Part shown: in pieces, positions 8,635-17,381 of the stretch | Layout: each line of letters opens with the position of its first letter | Position numbering within the stretch: the first letter of the stretch is position 1 | Assembly: GCA_038255145.1 (NCBI GenBank) | Contig: JBBSLP010000014.1 | Location: 1 to 64,000 of the forward strand | Direction: 5' to 3' | From: WHTX01 sp038255145 | GTDB lineage: Bacteria > Actinomycetota > Acidimicrobiia > Acidimicrobiales > CAIXPF01 | Length of the DNA stretch: 64,000 nucleotides | Notes under the pieces: generated by a model | The model's database searches: none | What the model was told of the DNA's origin: nothing | The model's input: the letters and a program-made list of their open reading frames with translations, nothing else | Translations under genes and position numbers: made by a program

Positions 8635-8678
8635 CGGTGGTCACGATAGGGTGCGCTTCGTCACGGGGGGAGACCGGA

Positions 8679-9620
8679 ATGGCACTGGATGCGCAGGCCG
8701 CCACGCTGTTGGAGAAGGTGGCCCAGCTGGACCAACCGGCGTTCGAGGACGCTGGCCCCGAGCGGGCCCGGGCGGGCATGGAGCGGGCCCCCTCCGGCGG
8801 CATCTTCGTCGAGGTGGCCTCGGTCGAGGACCGCACCATCGCCGGGCCCGGCGGCGACCTGTTGGTCCGGGTCTACCGCCCCGATGTGCCCGCGGGTGCC
8901 CCCGTCCTGGTGTTCTTCCATGGCGGCGGATGGGTCGTGGGCTCGGTCGGCACCCACGACGACACCTGTCGGGCCCTGACCGATGCCGTGGGCTGCGTGA
9001 CCGTGTCCGTCGACTACCGCCTGGCCCCCGAGCACCCCTATCCCGCCGCTCCCGAGGACTGCTACGCCGGGCTGGTGTGGGCTGTGGAGCACGCCGCCGA
9101 GCTCGGGGCTGATGGGACACGGGTGGCCGTGGCCGGCGATTCGGCCGGGGGGAACCTGGCGGCGGCCGTGGCCCTCATGAGCCGCGACCGCGGCGGCCCC
9201 ACCCTGCGCCACCAGTTGCTGATCTACCCGGTGACCGACTTCGACGACGCCACCGCGTCCATGGAGGCCAACGCCGAGGGCTACTTCCTGACCCGTAGGA
9301 CCATGCGCTGGTTCTACGACTGCTACGCCCCCGAGGCGGCCCAGCGCGACGAGGCCTATGCCGCTCCGCTGCGGGCGGCCGACGTGTCCGGCCTGGCGTC
9401 GGCCGCCGTCGTGCTCGCCGGTTACGACCCCCTCTTCAGCGAGGGCGCGGCCTACGCCCGCCGGCTGCAGGACGCCGGGGTGCGCACCCAGGTGCTGGAG
9501 TTCCCCGGCCAGTTCCACGGCTTCTTCGGCCTGACCCGCTTCCTGGACGGCGGCCGCCACGCCCAGGCCATGTCCGCCGCCGCCCTGCGCCTGGCCCTCG
9601 AAGCACGACCCGAGGCGTAG
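8679..9620 (+). CDS. Alpha/beta hydrolase of the hormone-sensitive-lipase family
   Basis: 313 residues. The oxyanion motif HGGGW (81-85) and nucleophile elbow GDSAGG (Ser near 155), with YDPLFSEG carrying the acidic residue and a C-terminal FHGF histidine, complete a Ser-Asp-His triad. This is the HSL/bacterial esterase family (PF07859), usually carboxylesterases on short acyl esters; the natural substrate cannot be told. The ATG at 8679 is chosen because GGGGGGAGACC precedes it; an in-frame start at 8637 would overlap the pgi promoter region. Confidence 0.88.
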   Translation: MALDAQAATLLEKVAQLDQPAFEDAGPERARAGMERAPSGGIFVEVASVEDRTIAGPGGDLLVRVYRPDVPAGAPVLVFFHGGGWVVGSVGTHDDTCRALTDAVGCVTVSVDYRLAPEHPYPAAPEDCYAGLVWAVEHAAELGADGTRVAVAGDSAGGNLAAAVALMSRDRGGPTLRHQLLIYPVTDFDDATASMEANAEGYFLTRRTMRWFYDCYAPEAAQRDEAYAAPLRAADVSGLASAAVVLAGYDPLFSEGAAYARRLQDAGVRTQVLEFPGQFHGFFGLTRFLDGGRHAQAMSAAALRLALEARPEA

Positions 9621-9633
9621 TCACGGGGCCAGA

Positions 9634-9675
9634 CGTAGTAGCCCACTGACACGTAGTAGCCCACTGACACGTAGC
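9634..9675. repeat. 18-bp tandem repeat, 2.3 copies
   Basis: The unit ACGTAGTAGCCCACTGAC occurs perfectly at 9634-9651 and 9652-9669, followed by six bases of a third copy. It lies in the gap between the hydrolase stop and the aldo/keto reductase start, upstream of the latter's ribosome site. Confidence 0.9.
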
Positions 9676-9717
9676 ACCGGGACCGACCGTCCCCAGCCCC
9701 GATCCGGGAGGCACACC

Positions 9718-10596
9718 ATGATCGAGCTCGCCGCCTTCGGCCGCACCGGCCACGAGTCCAGCCGGGTCATCTTCGGGGCCGCGGCCCTGGGGGCCATGCG
9801 CCAGGACCGCGCCGACGCCCTCCTGCCCGTCCTCGACCGCTACGGGGTCAACCACCTCGACACGGCGGCGTCCTACGGCGATTCCGAGCTGCGCCTGGCC
9901 CCGTGGCTGGTGGGGCGGCGCAACGACTTCTTCCTGGCCACCAAGACCGGGGACCGCACCGGTGACGCGGCCCGGGCCAGCCTGGAACGGTCACTCGAGC
10001 GACTGGGCGTGGACCAGGTCGACCTCATCCAGTGCCACAACCTGGTCGAGGACGACGAGTGGGAGGTGGCCCACGGCCCCGGAGGCGCCATCGAGGCCCT
10101 GGTGGCGGCCCGTGACGAGGGCCTGTGCCGCTTCATCGGGGTGACGGGCCACGGCCTGCGCATCCCCGGCATGCACCTGCGCACGTTGGCGCGGTTCGAC
10201 GCCGATTCGGTGCTGTTCCCCTACAACCACGCCCTGATGTCCCAACCGGCCTACGCCGCCGATGTCGAGGCCCTGCTCGAGGTGTGCGCCGAGCGCCAGG
10301 TGGCGTGCCAGACCATCAAGTCGGTGGCCCGCCGTCGTTGGGCCGACGACAGCACCCCCCACTACTCCTGGTACGAGCCCATCGAAGACCTCGACGCTCT
10401 GGGCCGGGCCGTGAGCAACGTGCTGGGCCGCACCCAGCTGTTCCTGAACACGTCGAGCGACGCCCGCCTGCTCGAGGCCACCCTGGCCGCGGCCGATGCC
10501 CGCCGACCCGCTCCGTCGGCCGCCGAACTGGACGCCGACATCCTCGCCCAGGGCATCACCCCCCTCTTCGACGGCGCCGAGCTCGAACGCATCTGA
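9718..10596 (+). CDS. Aldo/keto reductase family protein
   Basis: 292 residues with the aldo/keto reductase barrel. The tetrad is Asp48 (HLDTAASYG), Tyr53, Lys76 (FLATKTGD) and His near 106 (DLIQCHN). The start follows GGGAGGCACACC. Such enzymes reduce carbonyls with NADPH. The middle (VTGHG) and C-terminal part (AVSNVLG, TSSDARLL) resemble the subgroup of AKR-like proteins without further known substrate. It is separated from the upstream hydrolase by the tandem repeat and may be independently expressed. Confidence 0.87.
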   Translation: MIELAAFGRTGHESSRVIFGAAALGAMRQDRADALLPVLDRYGVNHLDTAASYGDSELRLAPWLVGRRNDFFLATKTGDRTGDAARASLERSLERLGVDQVDLIQCHNLVEDDEWEVAHGPGGAIEALVAARDEGLCRFIGVTGHGLRIPGMHLRTLARFDADSVLFPYNHALMSQPAYAADVEALLEVCAERQVACQTIKSVARRRWADDSTPHYSWYEPIEDLDALGRAVSNVLGRTQLFLNTSSDARLLEATLAAADARRPAPSAAELDADILAQGITPLFDGAELERI

Positions 10597-10660
10597 CGCC
10601 GGCCGCTGCCGTCCGCCGTCACGCAACGTGGGTCTGGCGCTGGAAGGCCAGGCTTCGCAT

Positions 10661-10732
10661 CGGTTCCGCTTCACACCGAACTCGCCTGGTTTGGGCCCGC
10701 GTGACGGGCCGATTCGGTGTGAAGCGGAACCG
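10661..10732. repeat. Perfect 20-bp inverted repeat with 32-base loop
   Basis: Arm 10661-10680 (CGGTTCCGCTTCACACCGAA) is the exact reverse complement of 10713-10732. Short flanking CCAGG and CCTGG blocks extend the symmetry after an 8-base asymmetry. It sits between two convergent genes, which would fit a terminator, but the arms are longer and the loop wider than in ordinary terminators. The remainder of 10597-10797 has no gene. Confidence 0.85.
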
Positions 10733-10797
10733 CCTGGAAACCCCCGCTGCGCCGTCGCTCCGCCCGTCCGTCACGGCGCGTGGTCGAGTCGCTGGGC

Positions 10798-12045
10798 TCA
10801 GCCCTTGGCGGCCGGCGTCGCCCTACGGACTTCTCGGAAGGCGAGGCCTTTGTCGACCTCGGGCTCGCGGGGGAGACCGAGGAGGCGTTCGCCGATGATG
10901 TTGCGCTGGATCTGGTCGGTGCCGCCGCCGATGGAGAAGAAGTAGGCGTTGATCTGCGAGTACCCGGCGTCGGCCGCCCGGGGGTTCTGGTCGCCGTCGA
11001 GGACGGACTCCATGCCCAGCACGTTGGCGTTGACCTTGCCGGCGTAGTGGAGGATCTGGGCCATGGCCAGCTTGCCCAGCGAGGCCAACGGCGTGGAGGA
11101 GCCCTGCTCGACCTGGGCCCGGGCCCGATGACCGTTCCACTCGTTCACCGTGCGCATGCAGTGCAGGCGGGCGATCTGCTGGCGCAGCACGGGGTCGTCG
11201 TTGCGGCCCAGCTCCCGGGCCAGGGCGACCAGGGACAGGTCGGGGGTGGGGATGGCCCCCAGGGCCCGTTCCTCACGTGACGCCGTCTCCCCTTCGCCCC
11301 GCATGGCCACGCCCATCACGGCCCGCTCGTACATGAGCGCCGTCTGCAGCACCCACCAGCCCTGGTTCAGCTCGCCCAGGCGGTTGGCGTCGGGCACCCG
11401 GGCGTCGGTGAGGAAGGTCTCGTTGAAGCGGGCATCGCCGGTGGCCTGGCGCAGGGGCCGTACCTCGACCCCGGGCTGCTTCATGGGGAAGAAGAAGAAG
11501 GTGATGCCCCGGTGCTTGGGCTGGTCCCAGTCGGTGCGGGCGATGAGCAGGGCGTAGTCGGCCGCCATGGCCCCCGACGTCCACACCTTCTGGCCGTTGA
11601 CGATCCACTCGTCCCCGTCCCGCACCGCCGTGGTCTGCACGGCGGCGAGGTCGGACCCGGCCCCGGGCTCGCTGTAGAGCAGGCACATGCCCACCTCGTT
11701 GAGCATGAGGGGGCGGATGAACTTCGAGCGCAGCTCGTCGCTGCCGTAGGTCAGCACGGTGTTGGCCCACAGGTTGAACGAGTCCTGGCCGGTGCCGGGG
11801 GCGCCGACGCGGGCGAACTCCGCCTCCACCACCTCGGCCAGGGCCGGGGTCAGACCCCGACCGTGCCACTCGCGGGGCCAGCGCGACGCGGCGTAGCCCG
11901 AGTCGATGACCGTGGTCAGCCACTGGCGCTTGGGCAGCTGGGGGTCCCAGTGCTCGGCCAGCCACATCACCACCTCGGACCGCACGGCCGCCGTGGCGGC
12001 GTCGTCGGCCACCTTCTCGACGGCCTCGTCGACCACATCTGCCAT
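10798..12045 (-). CDS. Acyl-CoA dehydrogenase
   Basis: 415 residues, with the three-part acyl-CoA dehydrogenase architecture: N-terminal helical domain, central beta domain (LLYSEPGAGSDLAAVQT near 125-141, then DEWIVNGQKVWTSGA) and C-terminal helical domain. It oxidises an acyl-CoA at the alpha-beta bond using FAD, passing electrons to ETF. The C-terminal IGGGTDQIQRNIIGERLLGLPRE block is typical of FadE-like actinobacterial members. The ATG (12043-12045) is preceded by GGGAGGCAGG. Chain-length or steroid specificity cannot be read. Confidence 0.93.
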   Translation of the reverse strand: MADVVDEAVEKVADDAATAAVRSEVVMWLAEHWDPQLPKRQWLTTVIDSGYAASRWPREWHGRGLTPALAEVVEAEFARVGAPGTGQDSFNLWANTVLTYGSDELRSKFIRPLMLNEVGMCLLYSEPGAGSDLAAVQTTAVRDGDEWIVNGQKVWTSGAMAADYALLIARTDWDQPKHRGITFFFFPMKQPGVEVRPLRQATGDARFNETFLTDARVPDANRLGELNQGWWVLQTALMYERAVMGVAMRGEGETASREERALGAIPTPDLSLVALARELGRNDDPVLRQQIARLHCMRTVNEWNGHRARAQVEQGSSTPLASLGKLAMAQILHYAGKVNANVLGMESVLDGDQNPRAADAGYSQINAYFFSIGGGTDQIQRNIIGERLLGLPREPEVDKGLAFREVRRATPAAKG

Positions 12046-12112
12046 GGGGACCTGCCTCCCGGGGGCCCACCGCGGGCGAGCCGGGGCGGGTTGATCTCGA
12101 CCGGAGGCGACG

Positions 12113-14176
12113 TTAGTCGGGCGTGACCGAGACCACGGTGGGGGTCACCGGGACCACCGACACCGCGAAGCTGGGGCCCACATCCTGGGCCCGCCAGCGG
12201 GCGCCGCTGTCCCCCGAGCGCTGGAACTGCTCCCCGGGCAGCACCGCCTCGACCGTGTGGCCGTCGGCAGGCACCCGGTACCAGAACCGCTGCTCGACGA
12301 TGTCGGCCCCGTCCTGGAACTCGGTAGGCCCCGTGGTCACCCCCACCGAGAGGGTGCCGGTGCCCACGGGGGAGCCGAAGTCGTCGATGAGCGGCGGCTC
12401 GGCGGCGTCGAGCAGGGTCAGCCCCTCGGGGGTGAAGGACCAGGTCAGGTCGTAGGAGCTGCCGAGGCGGGCGTCACGATCTACGACCCAGCTGATGCGG
12501 CGGGTCCCGTCGGTCACGAACGTCGTCACCACAGGATCGTCGTCGATGTTGGTCACGTGGACGTGGAAGACGGCGGAGGACGACGTGGTGGACGTGAGGC
12601 GCCACAGCACCGGCTCGGCCGGCTCGGGCGTGGTGCCCGCCGGCGATCGGGACATCTGGCGATAGAGGGCCCGGGACCGGTAGTCGTCGAACAGTTCGAA
12701 GTTGGCGCCGCCGTGGTCGGTGGCGAACAGCACGGGGCCTTCGAGCTCGGGATCGTTGAGGAACGACGGCCGGGGGTGGCCCAACCAGGCGCCATCAGGT
12801 CGCTCGCTGGGCAGGATCACCAGGGCGTCGTGCAGGTCGGCGTCGTCGACCAGCTGCACCTCACGCTGGTGCAGGGCCACCTGCACCAGGTTGAGCCCGA
12901 TCCGCTGGTGGAGGGCGACGCCCGAGGTGGCCACCATCAGCACCACCAACGCCGCCCCCAAGAACCGCTGACGACGGGCGATGGTGGCCAGGCCCACAGC
13001 GCCGAAGACGACGAGCGGGATGAGCAGGGCCATGTAGTAGTGGGGGCCTATGACCTTGCGGCCCCTGATGATGAGGAGGTTGCCCCAGTAGATGAGGTAC
13101 CCGGCGGGGAACAGCACGGCGAGCGATCCCAGGGCCAGCACCCAGCGGCGGGGTCGCACCCGCCACGCCCCCAGCCCGGCCAGCGCCACCAGCACGAGCC
13201 CACCGGGGATCCATCCGGGGAGTGACCCCAGGTTCACCCGGGCCGCGTGCAGGGCGGTGGAGATGCTGTAGTGGACCAGGGGGGTGCCGTTGGCCACGTG
13301 GCGCCAGCCGAAGCCCGCCGCGTTGTCACCACCGATGGCCTCGAGCGGCAGGCGCAGAGGGTCCCCGGTGACGGCCAGGTTGTAGGTCAGGCTGGCGAGC
13401 ACGAAGGGGCTGGCGCCCACGGCCAGCGCCGCCAGTCGCCGGGCCACCACCCGCCAGTGGCGCCCTCCGACCGACACCCCCACGACCACCAGGGGCACGC
13501 CGGCCAGCAGGGCGTCGAAGGGGCGGGCGAAGGCCAGCATGCCCAGGGCGCCGCCGGCAGCGACGAACCAACGCAAGGAGCCCCGGCGACTGCCCGTCAC
13601 CAGGAAGCCGGCCAGCGCCAGCTCGAGATCGACGGCGAGGACGTAGGCCAGGAACAGCCCGCTCTGGATGAGGTAGAAGGGGCAGATGGCGAGGATGAAC
13701 GCGGCGTAGAGCGCGGCGCGGCGGTCGCCGGTCAACTCGTGGGTCAGGCGGTGGACGGCCAGCACCCCCGCCGCAGCCAGCAGCGCCAGGGTCACCCGCA
13801 TGGAGCCGAAGAGCCACTCGCCCAGGGCCAGGAGGGCGGGAAGCACCGGAGGGAACACCATGACCAGGCGGTCGCCGATGCGGCCCGACATCCACGGCCG
13901 GAAGAACTCGCTGTGGGGGGCCGCCGGCAGGGTGAGGTGGTGCTCGAGCAGCATCCGGGCCTGCACCACGTAGACGGGCTCGTCGTTGTTGGTGGAGAAG
14001 TGGGGGAAGACGAAGCGGGAGATGAGCAGAGAGCCGACGAAGGACAGCAGCAGCAGACCCCCGAGGACCGGGCCGCCGTCGCCGCGTCGGTCACCCCCCG
14101 CCCCCGACCCCCGACTCGACGGTGGATCGGTGATGTCCTCTGGTTCGGCGGGGGCGACGATCACGTCGCCGCTCAT
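12113..14176 (-). CDS. Polytopic membrane protein, GT39/ArnT-like glycosyltransferase
   Basis: About 687 residues. After a short N-terminal tail there are about 11-12 hydrophobic helices, then roughly 230 soluble residues rich in beta strands. The first extracytoplasmic loop has FSTNNDEPVYVVQARMLLEH, resembling the acidic DE loop motif of PMT/ArnT-type (GT-C) glycosyltransferases that use polyprenyl-phosphate sugars. Acceptor and donor are unknown. I chose the ATG at 14174-14176; a TTG at 14237-14239 would start two bases after the methyltransferase stop and is a real alternative, since neither has a strong ribosome site. Confidence 0.65.
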   Translation of the reverse strand: MSGDVIVAPAEPEDITDPPSSRGSGAGGDRRGDGGPVLGGLLLLSFVGSLLISRFVFPHFSTNNDEPVYVVQARMLLEHHLTLPAAPHSEFFRPWMSGRIGDRLVMVFPPVLPALLALGEWLFGSMRVTLALLAAAGVLAVHRLTHELTGDRRAALYAAFILAICPFYLIQSGLFLAYVLAVDLELALAGFLVTGSRRGSLRWFVAAGGALGMLAFARPFDALLAGVPLVVVGVSVGGRHWRVVARRLAALAVGASPFVLASLTYNLAVTGDPLRLPLEAIGGDNAAGFGWRHVANGTPLVHYSISTALHAARVNLGSLPGWIPGGLVLVALAGLGAWRVRPRRWVLALGSLAVLFPAGYLIYWGNLLIIRGRKVIGPHYYMALLIPLVVFGAVGLATIARRQRFLGAALVVLMVATSGVALHQRIGLNLVQVALHQREVQLVDDADLHDALVILPSERPDGAWLGHPRPSFLNDPELEGPVLFATDHGGANFELFDDYRSRALYRQMSRSPAGTTPEPAEPVLWRLTSTTSSSAVFHVHVTNIDDDPVVTTFVTDGTRRISWVVDRDARLGSSYDLTWSFTPEGLTLLDAAEPPLIDDFGSPVGTGTLSVGVTTGPTEFQDGADIVEQRFWYRVPADGHTVEAVLPGEQFQRSGDSGARWRAQDVGPSFAVSVVPVTPTVVSVTPD

Positions 14177-14240
14177 GGAGCGCCCGGGGCCCGGCCAGCC
14201 ATCAGCGGTCAGTCCACCAGGTCGGTCCGGTGGCGCCAAG

Positions 14241-15272
14241 TCACCCCGCTACATCTCCTACAGGTACATCTCCACCAGCCACATCGGCGGCGAGGGCCGC
14301 ATCGAGCGCGTCGCGCTCGGCTTCCACCCGGCGGCGGGCCAGGGCGACGTAGTCGGGGTCGATGTCGAAGCCGACGAAGTTGCGGCCGGTGCGCAGAGCG
14401 GCCACGGCGTGGCTGGCGCTGCCGCACCACGGGTCGAGCACGGTGTCGCCCTTGAAGGTGTAGAGCTCGATGACCCGCCGGGGCAGTTCGACGGGGAAGG
14501 GGGCGGGGTGGCCCACCCGCCGGGCCGATTCCGGGGGGAAGCGCCACGTGTCCACGGTCAGGGCCATGAACTCGTCACGGCTGATGGTGTCCTCGTGGGG
14601 CAGGCCCCGGGCCTTGCGGGTCTTGCGGTCGGGCACCCGTTCGAAGCGCCCCTTGGAGGCCACGACGATGCGCTCGGTCACGTCGCGGAGCACCGGGTTG
14701 GACGCCGAGCCGAACGATCCCCACGCGCAGTTGCCACTGGCGGCTTGGGCCTTGACCCACAGCACCTCGCCCCGCAGCAGGAACCCCAGCTCGTGCTCGA
14801 GCAGGCGGGACACGTCGGCGGACAGGCTGCGGTAGGGCTTGCGGCCCAGGTTGGCCACGTTGACGGCGATGCGCCCACCAGGCTCGAGCACCCGCCAGCA
14901 CTCGGCGAACACCGCGTGCAGCATGCCCAGGTACTCGACGTAGGAGCTGGGGATGTGCCCCTCCTCCAAGGCCGTCTCGTAGGCCTTGCCCGCGTAGTAC
15001 GGCGGTGAGGTCACGACCAGGGCCACCGAGTCGTCGGGCACCGCGGCCATGTCCCGGCTGTCCCCGAGGAGGATCTGGTCGATGACCCCGGCGGGGCACG
15101 GCACCGGCGGATGGGCGGCCAGGTCGGGCTTGGCCATCAGGGCCGGCGCATCGAAGCGCTCGTAGAAGGGGGTGGCGTCGTGGGCCTCCCGCCGCCCGAC
15201 GCCGAAGCTCGACGTGCGGGTGGGACGTCGGCGGCGCAACGAGGCGGCACCGACAGGCGCAGGTTCGGCCAC
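14241..15272 (-). CDS. Site-specific DNA methyltransferase (beta class), orphan
   Basis: 343 residues. The order LLGDSRDM (69-75), catalytic TSPPYY (88-93), then a target-recognition region, then FxGxG-like DPWCGSASHAVAA near 280 and FVGFDIDPDYVALA is a beta-class amino-methyltransferase. TSPP is the motif usual for N4-cytosine enzymes, but some SPPY enzymes modify adenine, so the base is uncertain. The start is GTG at 15270-15272, preceded by GGGAGG at good spacing. No restriction endonuclease gene lies next to it, so it is orphan and may be regulatory or a host-wide methylation gene. Confidence 0.88.
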   Translation of the reverse strand: MAEPAPVGAASLRRRRPTRTSSFGVGRREAHDATPFYERFDAPALMAKPDLAAHPPVPCPAGVIDQILLGDSRDMAAVPDDSVALVVTSPPYYAGKAYETALEEGHIPSSYVEYLGMLHAVFAECWRVLEPGGRIAVNVANLGRKPYRSLSADVSRLLEHELGFLLRGEVLWVKAQAASGNCAWGSFGSASNPVLRDVTERIVVASKGRFERVPDRKTRKARGLPHEDTISRDEFMALTVDTWRFPPESARRVGHPAPFPVELPRRVIELYTFKGDTVLDPWCGSASHAVAALRTGRNFVGFDIDPDYVALARRRVEAERDALDAALAADVAGGDVPVGDVAG

Positions 15273-15533
15273 GACATCCTCCCTGGTCAGACGCGTCGCG
15301 CGTATGTTCGATCAGCCTAGTCCAACAGCACGGAGATGCCCAGGGCGGGTCCGGCGCGAGCCCGTGGCATCCCCCGGTGGTTCGAGATGGTGGGTCACCG
15401 CAACGAGGTAGCGCGCTACTCTGAGTGACATAGGCGCCGCCATCGAGCGCGATCTCTCTGGAGGCCGAGCTCACGAGCGGACCCCGGTGGGCGCCATCCC
15501 GGCAGTGGTGGCGTCCCACCGGCGCGTCCGGGG

Positions 15534-16301
15534 TCAGGCCGAGCGGCCCCAGGCCGAGCCGCCGTCGATGGTGAGCACGGCGCCGGTCGTGTACGACGAC
15601 GCGTCAGAGGCGAAGTACAGCGCGGCGCCGACGATCTCGTCGGGCTGGCCACCGCGCTGCAGGGGGATGGTGGTGCGGGCCCGCTCGTTGAAGGCGTCCA
15701 TGTCCCAGGCCTTGGCGATGTCGGTGAGGAAGGGGCCGGGCATGATGCAGTTGACCCGCACCTTGGGCCCGTACTCGAGGGCGAAGGCCTGGGTCAGGTT
15801 GTTCACCCCGGCCTTGGCCGCCGAGTACGCCGTCTCCGTGGGGGTGGGACGGATCGACGCCGTGGAGGACACGTTGATGATGGACCCGCCGTCACCCTCG
15901 AACATGCGGTGACCGATCAGCGCGGACAGGCGGAACGTGCCCTTCAGGTTCACGTCCATGACCTTGTCGTAGAGCTCCTCGGTCACGCTGACCAGGTTCT
16001 CGTACAGCGGGGAGAGCCCGGCGTTGTTGACCAGCACGTCGACCTTGCCGAAGTACTCGTAGGCGGCGTCGGCCAGGGCGTCGCACTGGTCCCAGTGGCC
16101 CACGTGGCAGGCCACGGGCAGGGCCCGGCGACCCATGGCCACGACCTGCTCGGCCAGTTCGGCGCAGGGCTCGTACTTGCGGCTGGCGATGACGACGTCG
16201 GCGCCGGCCTCGGCGAAGGCCAGCACCATCTCCTTGCCGAGGCCCCGGCTCCCCCCGGTGACCACCGCCACCTTGCCCGTCAGGTCGAATCGATCCGTCA
16301 T
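15534..16301 (-). CDS. Short-chain dehydrogenase/reductase
   Basis: 255 residues, classical SDR length. TGGSRGLG (15-22) binds NAD(P), NNAG follows in the fold, the catalytic Ser lies in INVSS and the YSAAK motif is near 160. C-terminal IPLQRGGQPDEIVGAALYFASD and TGAVLTIDGG are typical of FabG-like/gluconate-5-dehydrogenase-like members. Substrate unknown. The start is the ATG at 16299-16301, which gives the usual MTDRFDLTGKVAVVTGG beginning. It lies 10 bp after the TauD-type gene and is probably cotranscribed with it. Confidence 0.9.
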   Translation of the reverse strand: MTDRFDLTGKVAVVTGGSRGLGKEMVLAFAEAGADVVIASRKYEPCAELAEQVVAMGRRALPVACHVGHWDQCDALADAAYEYFGKVDVLVNNAGLSPLYENLVSVTEELYDKVMDVNLKGTFRLSALIGHRMFEGDGGSIINVSSTASIRPTPTETAYSAAKAGVNNLTQAFALEYGPKVRVNCIMPGPFLTDIAKAWDMDAFNERARTTIPLQRGGQPDEIVGAALYFASDASSYTTGAVLTIDGGSAWGRSA

Positions 16302-16311
16302 GGGCTGGGGT

Positions 16312-17265
16312 CTAGTCGCGCCGAACCCCGCCTGCGAGCCCGGATCCGTCCTTGCCCGGTCCATGACCACCACCGGCCACCGTCGTGCGCTTCATGACCC
16401 GGGGCTCGACCGCGGGCCAGGGCCGACCCCGGTGCAACACCGACCGGTTGTCCCACAACACGGCATCCCCCCGCTGCCAGCGGTGGCGCAGGACCCAGCG
16501 GGGGTGGGTGGCGTACGCACACAGCTCGGCCAGCAGCCGGCGGCCCTCGTCGACGTCCATGCCCACGATGTGGCTGGCGTGGCGGCCGATGAACAGCGAG
16601 CGGCGGCCCGAATCCTCGTTGGTACGGATGACGGGGTGGTGCACGGGAGGCAGCACCGCCCACTCCGCGGCGGTGAGCACCTCGGTGCCCCCCACCTGGG
16701 ACTGGCTGTACCAGTACCAGTGCTCGGCCACCAGGCCATCGAGGCGGGCCCGCGTGGCGTCGTCGAGGGCGTCGTAGGCCTGGCGCGTGTCGGCGAACTC
16801 GGTCTCTCCCCCCACCGAGGGCACCGTCCACGCCGACAGCACGGACGCCTTGGCCGAGACCGCCTTGAAGCTGGAATCCGAGTGCCACAGCTGGTTGCCG
16901 GCCAGGAACAGCCACAGGCTCGATCCCTCGGCGACGGGATGGCCATCGGGGCCCAGGTTGGCCAGCTTGCCGATGGCGGGCGGGGCGGGGACGACAGCGC
17001 CCGGCGACGACGGCCTCCTGGTCAGCGGCGCCTCGAGCTCACCCAGGCGCAGGGAGAAGCGGATCTGGGCCGCGTCGCTGAGGTGCTGGCCGGGGAAGAC
17101 GAGGACGGCGTACGTGTACCAGGCCGCGAGCACGGCGGCGAAGGTGTCGTCGTCGAGCTGCCCCAGGTCCACGCCGGTGACCTCGGCCCCCATGGTCGGG
17201 TAGGGCACCACGGCCAAACCCGTCGTGGTCGGGCTGGTCACCGCGGCGCTGGTCATCATCCGCAC
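16312..17265 (-). CDS. TauD/TfdA-family 2-oxoglutarate-dependent dioxygenase
   Basis: 317 residues. The iron ligands are the HxD of LWHSDSSF (His128, Asp130) and the distal His in VLHRGRP near 275, followed by an Arg (RVMKRTT) that binds 2-oxoglutarate. TauD/TfdA enzymes hydroxylate taurine, 2,4-D or other small organic acids; the substrate here is not known. It is followed closely by an SDR gene, suggesting a two-step catabolic unit (hydroxylation then oxidation), which is inference. An alternative ATG lies three codons downstream. Confidence 0.88.
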   Translation of the reverse strand: MRMMTSAAVTSPTTTGLAVVPYPTMGAEVTGVDLGQLDDDTFAAVLAAWYTYAVLVFPGQHLSDAAQIRFSLRLGELEAPLTRRPSSPGAVVPAPPAIGKLANLGPDGHPVAEGSSLWLFLAGNQLWHSDSSFKAVSAKASVLSAWTVPSVGGETEFADTRQAYDALDDATRARLDGLVAEHWYWYSQSQVGGTEVLTAAEWAVLPPVHHPVIRTNEDSGRRSLFIGRHASHIVGMDVDEGRRLLAELCAYATHPRWVLRHRWQRGDAVLWDNRSVLHRGRPWPAVEPRVMKRTTVAGGGHGPGKDGSGLAGGVRRD

Positions 17266-17381
17266 CCCCAGGGCGTAGGGCGGCCGTCACCCGGACCGGC
17301 CCCGGGTGGCACGGTAGCGGCGATGCACCCCTGCCGACCGCAGGACGTGGGAACACGGCCATCGACGGCCTCAGCGGCAGG

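Noticed and set aside
8637..8678. Earlier in-frame start of the HSL-family hydrolase.
   Set aside because: It would occupy the pgi/hydrolase divergent promoter spacer; the ATG at 8679 has a strong ribosome site.
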